Source of the DNA: Tragulus kanchil
Taxonomy: Eukaryota > Chordata > Mammalia > Artiodactyla > Tragulidae
Length of the DNA stretch: 64,000 nt
Direction of reading: 5' to 3'
Assembly: GCA_022376925.1 (NCBI GenBank)
Contig: JAIOJX010000005.1
Location: 10,878,501 to 10,942,500 of the forward strand
The notes below the pieces were generated by a model, which saw only the letters and a list, made by a program, of their open reading frames with translations, was not told the DNA's origin and searched no databases. Shown here one piece after another: positions 59,202-64,000 of the stretch (positions within the stretch are counted from its first letter, which is position 1; each line of letters opens with the position of its first letter). Made by a program: the position numbers and the translations under genes.

Positions 59202-59562
59202 TGTCTAACTCCCTGCAAACCGATGGACTGCAACACGCCAGGCCTCCCTGTCCTTTACCATCTCCCTGAGTGTGCTCAAACTCACGTCCATTGAGTCAGT
59301 GATGCCATCCAAACATCTGATCCTCTGCTACTCCCTTCCCCTGCTGCTCTCACTCTTTCCCAGCACCAGGGTCTTTTTCAATGAGTCAGCTCTTCAAATC
59401 AGGTGGCCAAAGTCTTAGAACTTCAGCATCAGTCCTTCCAATGAATATTCAGGGTTGATTTCCTGTAGGATTAACTAGTTTGATCTTCTTGCAGTCCAAG
59501 GGACTCTCAAGAGTCTTTTCCAGCACTACGGTTGAAAAGCATCAGTTCTTCAGTGCTCAGCC
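59172..59562 (-). mobile_element. BovB LINE 3' end, copy 1
   Basis: Inverted BovB: 'gcaaagtcgtgtctaactcc', 'caaaccgatggactgcaac', 'ctgagtgtgctcaaactcac', 'gcatcagtccttccaatga', 'caagagtcttttccagcac', interrupted at 'gtgctcagccttcttt' by an L1. Confidence 0.93.
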
Positions 59563-59900
59563 TTCTTTTTTTTTTTTTTTTTTGTTGTTGTTTTGTTTTA
59601 TTTTATTTTATTTTTTTTTTAAACCTTTATTTTACTTTTAACTTTTACAGAGTTTTGTTGTTCACAGACATGCATATTCTCAGATTAGTCACATGTATAT
59701 CCCCCCCTTCCCTCCCCTCCCAACCATCACATAGCACCCCTGAAGGATCCCCTTTTTCTCACAGAGCAATGACTAGAGCTATTTTCTTCACTTATGATAG
59801 TACAGGCCTTCATGCTACTTCCCTTACGCCTCTCACCCACTGTTCCTTCCCCAAAATGTCCATATGTCCACTGTCCATGTCTGTCTTTCTGTCGCTTCAC
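59563..59900 (-). mobile_element. L1 3' tail, truncated at duplication junction
   Basis: Poly-T with (tttta)n, then the L1 3' UTR ('cagattagtcacatgtatat'); cut at the end of copy 1 of duplication 18. Fuller copy at 60673-61260. Confidence 0.88.
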
Positions 59901-60275
59901 GCCTCCTCACCCAAAAACTCGTTATGCAGACACCTCCTTTCTCCTGTACTAGGTAGTAAGTTCCTTAAAGATACACTTTATTGTGTTTTTCACATGCTTG
60001 TTGAGTGACTGATAGCAGCCTCCCTGGGTAGGCACATGCTACTGGGCTGACGTGAGAAAGATGGGCAGCTTTTCAGAAGAGTGGCCACTTTCATGTCTTG
60101 TTCCCTTGTTTAGTTCTGTCTCTAGGCTGAAGGCAAGCACAGCATCAAAATGTTCAAGAACTGCAGGCTGAATGAGAATTTAGCACATACAGTAACAATC
60201 TCGGCAGAATACGTGGACTCCAGAAGCCACATACATTGTATTGCCCCTATCCCAGTGGTTGGCGGACGATGGTCA

Positions 60276-60656
60276 ATGTTTTGTTGTTATTCTGTTGCAA
60301 AGTCGTGTCTAACTCCCTGCAAACCGATGGACTGCAACACGCCAGGCCTCCCTGTCCTTTACCATCTCCCTGAGTGTGCTCAAACTCACGTCCATTGAGT
60401 CAGTGATGCCATCCAAACATCTGATCCTCTGCTACTCCCTTCCCCTGCTGCTCTCACTCTTTCCCAGCACCAGGGTCTTTTTCAATGAGTCAGCTCTTCA
60501 AATCAGGTGGCCAAAGTCTTAGAACTTCAGCATCAGTCCTTCCAATGAATATTCAGGGTTGATTTCCTGTAGGATTAACTAGTTTGATCTTCTTGCAGTC
60601 CAAGGGACTCTCAAGAGTCTTTTCCAGCACTACGGTTGAAAAGCATCAGTTCTTCA
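60276..60656 (-). mobile_element. BovB LINE 3' end, copy 2
   Basis: Same sequence as 59172-59562, shifted 1104 bp by duplication 18. Confidence 0.93.
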
Positions 60657-60672
60657 GTGCTCAGCCTTCTTT

Positions 60673-61260
60673 TTTTTTTTTTTTTTTGTTGTTGTTTTGT
60701 TTTATTTTATTTTATTTTTTTTTTAAACCTTTATTTTACTTTTAACTTTTACAGAGTTTTGTTGTTCACAGACATGCATATTCTCAGATTAGTCACATGT
60801 ATATCCCCCCCTTCCCTCCCCTCCCAACCATCACATAGCACCCCTGAAGGATCCCCTTTTTCTCACAGAGCAATGACTAGAGCTATTTTCTTCACTTATG
60901 ATAGTACAGGCCTTCATGCTACTTCCCTTACGCCTCTCACCCACTGTTCCTTCCCCAAAATGTCCATATGTCCACTGTCCATGTCTGTCTTTCTGTCGCT
61001 TCACTGCATGTGCCATCATCACCATCCTACTAGATTCCATATATATGTGTTAATATACTGTATTTGTCCTTCTCTTTCTGACTGACTTCACTTTTGATGA
61101 TACGTTCTAGATCCAGCCACCTCATGAGGGCTGATTCTTCTGCATTTCTCTTTACAGCTGTGTAGTATTCCATTGTATATATGTACCAGAGCTTTTGGAT
61201 CCATTCGTTCGTCGATGGGCATCTAGGTTCCTTCCATGTTCTAGCTATTGTATAGAGAAT
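60673..61260 (-). mobile_element. 5'-truncated L1 inserted in BovB, 16 bp target-site duplication
   Basis: Inverted L1 of about 590 bp: poly-A tail, 3' UTR, then the end of ORF2. Target-site duplication gtgctcagccttcttt at 60657-60672 and 61261-61276. The ORF2 end lies at 61030-61260 on the minus strand: residues RCPSTNEWIQKLWYIYTMEY are the hallmark C-terminal block of mammalian L1 ORF2. Only the last approx. 77 codons remain, so it cannot move. Confidence 0.93.
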
Positions 61261-63041
61261 GTGCTCAGCCTTCTTTATGGTCAATGACATGAGTGTAAAT
61301 CCAGAGGAATGGTTTTATGTATATCCCTGGTTTTCTGGACCCCGTTTTTAACGTGAGCACCATAATTTAGAGTCTTACTGAACGGGGACACGATTACATT
61401 TGCAAACCGCTGAAAAAGAGGCATCAAAGAGGTCATCTTCCGACACAGAGTCTGCATTAAGAAAGGCAGGAGCTTTGATTGCAGTAAAAATACAATAAGA
61501 ACAATTTCCTGGCGTGACACACACCCTCTGTCTTTGATTGTGTTACAGCCAGGGTGTTTAAGGCACTTGCTTCTTGTGGAACCTTCAAAGCTCTTCAGTA
61601 GAATGGACTGCACGTGATTTGAATTTCAGACTTATTTATAATAACAAACCAGAAGTTTCTCTTATAATAAAATCCCTAGTAACTGTGAGGGGGTGGATAT
61701 TAGTCATCACCACTGCAATGTGAACCAGCTTGACCCAAATCACTAAAAAGCATCAGGCCTGGAAAATCATGACCTTCTGACCAGTACAACTTCCGAGAGG
61801 CCTTGTGCTTATTAGCATTTTTCTTCCCTTAATGGTGTGCATCATGAGTAAGACCGTGGCTTTGGGTAGGATTTATTTCATATTCAAGTGACATTATCAA
61901 GCCTTCCCTAATCACCCTGATCTAACACTCAGCTAGTCAAAACTAGAATCGTGATCTTTCTCACAGAGCAATGACTAGAGCTATTTTCTTCACTTATGAT
62001 AGTACAGGCCTTCATGCTACTTCCCTTACGCCTCTCACCCACTGTTCCTTCCCCAAAATGTCCATATGTCCACTGTCCATGTCTGTCTTTCTGTCGCTTC
62101 ACTGCATGTGCCATCATCACCATCCTACTAGATTCCATATATATGTGTTAATATACTGTATTTGTCCTTCTCTTTCTGACTGACTTCACTTTTGATGATA
62201 CGTTCTAGATCCAGCCACCTCATGAGGGCTGATTCTTCTGCATTTCTCTTTACAGCTGTGTAGTATTCCATTGTATATATGTACCAGAGCTTTTGGATCC
62301 ATTCGCTCGTCGATGGGCATCTAGGTTCCTTCCATGTTCTAGCTATTGTATAGAGAATGTGCTCAGCCTTCTTTATGGTCAATGACATGAGTGTAAATCC
62401 AGAGGAATGGTTTTATGTATATCCCTGGTTTTCTGGACCCCGTTTTTAACGTGAGCACCATAATTTAGAGTCTTACTGAACGGGGACACGATTACATTTG
62501 CAAACCGCTGAAAAAGAGGCATCAAAGAGGTCATCTTCCGACACAGAGTCTGCATTAAGAAAGGCAGGAGCTTTGATTGCAGTAAAAATACAATAAGAAC
62601 AATTTCCTGGCGTGACACACACCCTCTGTCTTTGATTGTGTTACAGCCAGGGTGTTTAAGGCACTTGCTTCTTGTGGAACCTTCAAAGCTCTTCAGTAGA
62701 ATGGACTGCACGTGATTTGAATTTCAGACTTATTTATAATAACAAACCAGAAGTTTCTCTTATAATAAAATCCCTAGTAACTGTGAGGGGGTGGATATTA
62801 GTCATCACCACTGCAATGTGAACCAGCTTGACCCAAATCACTAAAAAGCATCAGGCCTGGAAAATCATGACCTTCTGACCAGTACAACTTCCGAGAGGCC
62901 TTGTGCTTATTAGCATTTTTCTTCCCTTAATGGTGTGCATCATGAGTAAGACCGTGGCTTTGGGTAGGATTTATTTCATATTCAAGTGACATTATCAAGC
63001 CTTCCCTAATCACCCTGATCTAACACTCAGCTAGTCAAAAC
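60859..63041. repeat. Tandem duplication 19 (60859-61943 and 61957-63041)
   Basis: Period 1098 bp, 13 bp linker. Both copies contain the L1 ORF2 C-terminal remnant. Copy 2 starts in the middle of the L1 3' UTR, leaving a tailless L1 fragment at 61957-62358. Confidence 0.95.
61957..62358 (-). mobile_element. L1 fragment without tail, copy in duplication 19
   Basis: Repeat of 60859-61260, with the ORF2 C-terminal remnant at 62128-62358. One replacement (Asn to Ser in the CPST-EW motif) against the first copy. Confidence 0.9.
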
Positions 63042-63412
63042 AGACGCAAAGAATAGCATCGTGCAATCACACCCAGCAGCACACCCTTCCTGCGACTGCT
63101 GCCGGGGTGGTGCCCCCTTGCTCCACAGGGCGGCACAGGCCCCTTTAAGGGGTGGGAGCAGGCGTGCCTGCAGGCTGCCAGACCCCCAAACCCGTGAGCC
63201 TGGCAAAGAGGATCCCAACACAAACACGTGAAGAGGGCGATGCAAAATGTAAACAGAGTCCTTTCTTGTCAAAAACAAGACACAAAAGACACCTTGGAGA
63301 TGTAATAGTTACAGCCGTTTTCAGAGGATTTTTGCAGCAAATTCAAAAGTAGTTTTTTTTTTTTTTAAAAGAACATTTAATTCTAGTTCTAAAAAGTAAT
63401 TGAATACACATG

Positions 63413-63439
63413 TACACACACACACACACACACACACAC
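63413..63439. repeat. (CA)n microsatellite
   Basis: About 13 CA units following a T/A-rich tract. Confidence 0.95.
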
Positions 63440-63906
63440 GCCCCTTTAGTTGGCTGGGGGATGACTGAAGAAATGCAGCCAACATTTTGACTCTGTTCTG
63501 GGTGTCAGAGATCACCGTGTTGCCTCTGCGTGTCCTTGCTCCTTCAGAAGCAGGAAGGGAAAGGCTGCGGTGTTTTAGGAGAGGGTTAGCTCTACGGGAA
63601 CATTTTGTTGAGGTTCTCTGAGTCTTTTGGTTAACTACCATTTTAAATCAACACAAACAAGGAGACCCCTTGAGAAAGAAGGCAGAACAAAGGCAGGCAG
63701 CATCTGCAGGCACAGGGGTGACTGACATGTTCTCTATCTGGAAACCGAGGAAGAAGTGAGACGCTTTTGTTCAAGAGAGGTTCTCTGCTGAGTTCTTACA
63801 TTTACCCAGTATTTTGGCTAGATATCAGAATCTCCAGTTACGAGGTTTACTTGAATCCTACTTGTATTAATTAGAATATTATTTAAAAAAAAAAAAAACT
63901 ACTGGA

Positions 63907-64000
63907 GGGCTTCCCTGGTGGTCCAGTGGGTAAAGAGTACGCCTTAGACTGCAAGAGCTGCTGATTCGATCCCTGGCACGGGAAGATCTCACGTGCCGCG
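63907..64000 (+). mobile_element. tRNA-Glu SINE, cut by window end
   Basis: Head 'gggcttccctggtggtccag', 'tgattcgatccctggcacgg', 'gaagatctcacgtgccgcg'; continues beyond 64000. Confidence 0.92.

Larger units (their letters stand above)
58818..61004. repeat. Tandem duplication 18 (58818-59900 and 59922-61004)
   Basis: Period 1104 bp, 21 bp linker. Includes the BovB 3' end and the 3' tail of an L1 in both copies. Its first approx. 380 bp overlap duplication 17, so they occur three times (57614, 58818, 59922). Confidence 0.95.
41291..64000. other. Intergenic DNA upstream of RANBP9
   Basis: No conserved coding exon, tRNA, rRNA or known structural RNA was recognised. The region is made of eight tandem duplications plus SINE, LINE and LTR relics listed separately. 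Stretches 45581-46020, 46313-47500, 53137-54080 and 63042-63900 are unique sequence without recognisable features apart from a microsatellite near 63.4 kb. Confidence 0.7.

Noticed and set aside
1..63041. A new satellite family or programmed tandem amplification system
   Set aside because: Each duplication has a different sequence; only the unit length is shared. No common motif was seen at the junctions, which does not fit a satellite, transposon or recombinase.

Overview
The window is nuclear DNA of a ruminant, most likely a pecoran. It is dense in families confined to or typical of that clade: BovB LINE 3' ends, BovA/BovA2 SINEs, tRNA-Glu-derived Bov-tA/CHR-type SINEs and ruminant-type L1 3' ends. 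There are no bacterial-style genes, operons or CRISPR arrays. Almost all open reading frames of 60-150 codons lie in repeats or in G+C-rich shadow frames and are not genes.

One gene is recognised: RANBP9 (RanBPM, scaffold subunit of the CTLH/GID-type E3 ubiquitin ligase), on the minus strand. Exon 1, with its CpG-island promoter, is at 39870-40435, with an in-frame stop just upstream of the ATG. Exon 2 is at 19728-19839 and continues the same SPRY-domain reading in the correct splice phase. Positions 19840-39869 are intron 1, positions 1-19727 are the start of intron 2 (exon 3 was not found), and positions above about 41.3 kb are upstream intergenic DNA in which no gene was recognised. Exon 1 as written has two apparent single-base deletions in its G+C-rich proline/alanine segment, so the reading frame does not run through. 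Sequence error is the likeliest cause.

The most striking structure is not a gene. Nineteen direct, nearly identical tandem duplications, each with a period of about 1.08-1.23 kb, are spread over introns and intergenic DNA alike. Together they inflate the window by roughly 21.5 kb, so the true locus is probably about 42-43 kb. The copies abut or are separated by short linkers. The 3' end of the first copy is often garbled. Neighbouring duplications share 50-220 bp present three times. Once the extra copies are removed, junction spacing falls near multiples of 1 kb. This points to windows emitted twice by an assembly or consensus step rather than to biology. Any gene model, repeat count or intron length taken from this sequence should be corrected for it.

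The rest is ordinary mammalian repeat landscape: old L2 and L1 3' fragments, an MLT1-like LTR, nested SINE and LINE insertions with clear target-site duplications, two microsatellites, and a SINE subtype that often carries a perfect NRF1-like palindrome. I found no evidence of a new biological system.
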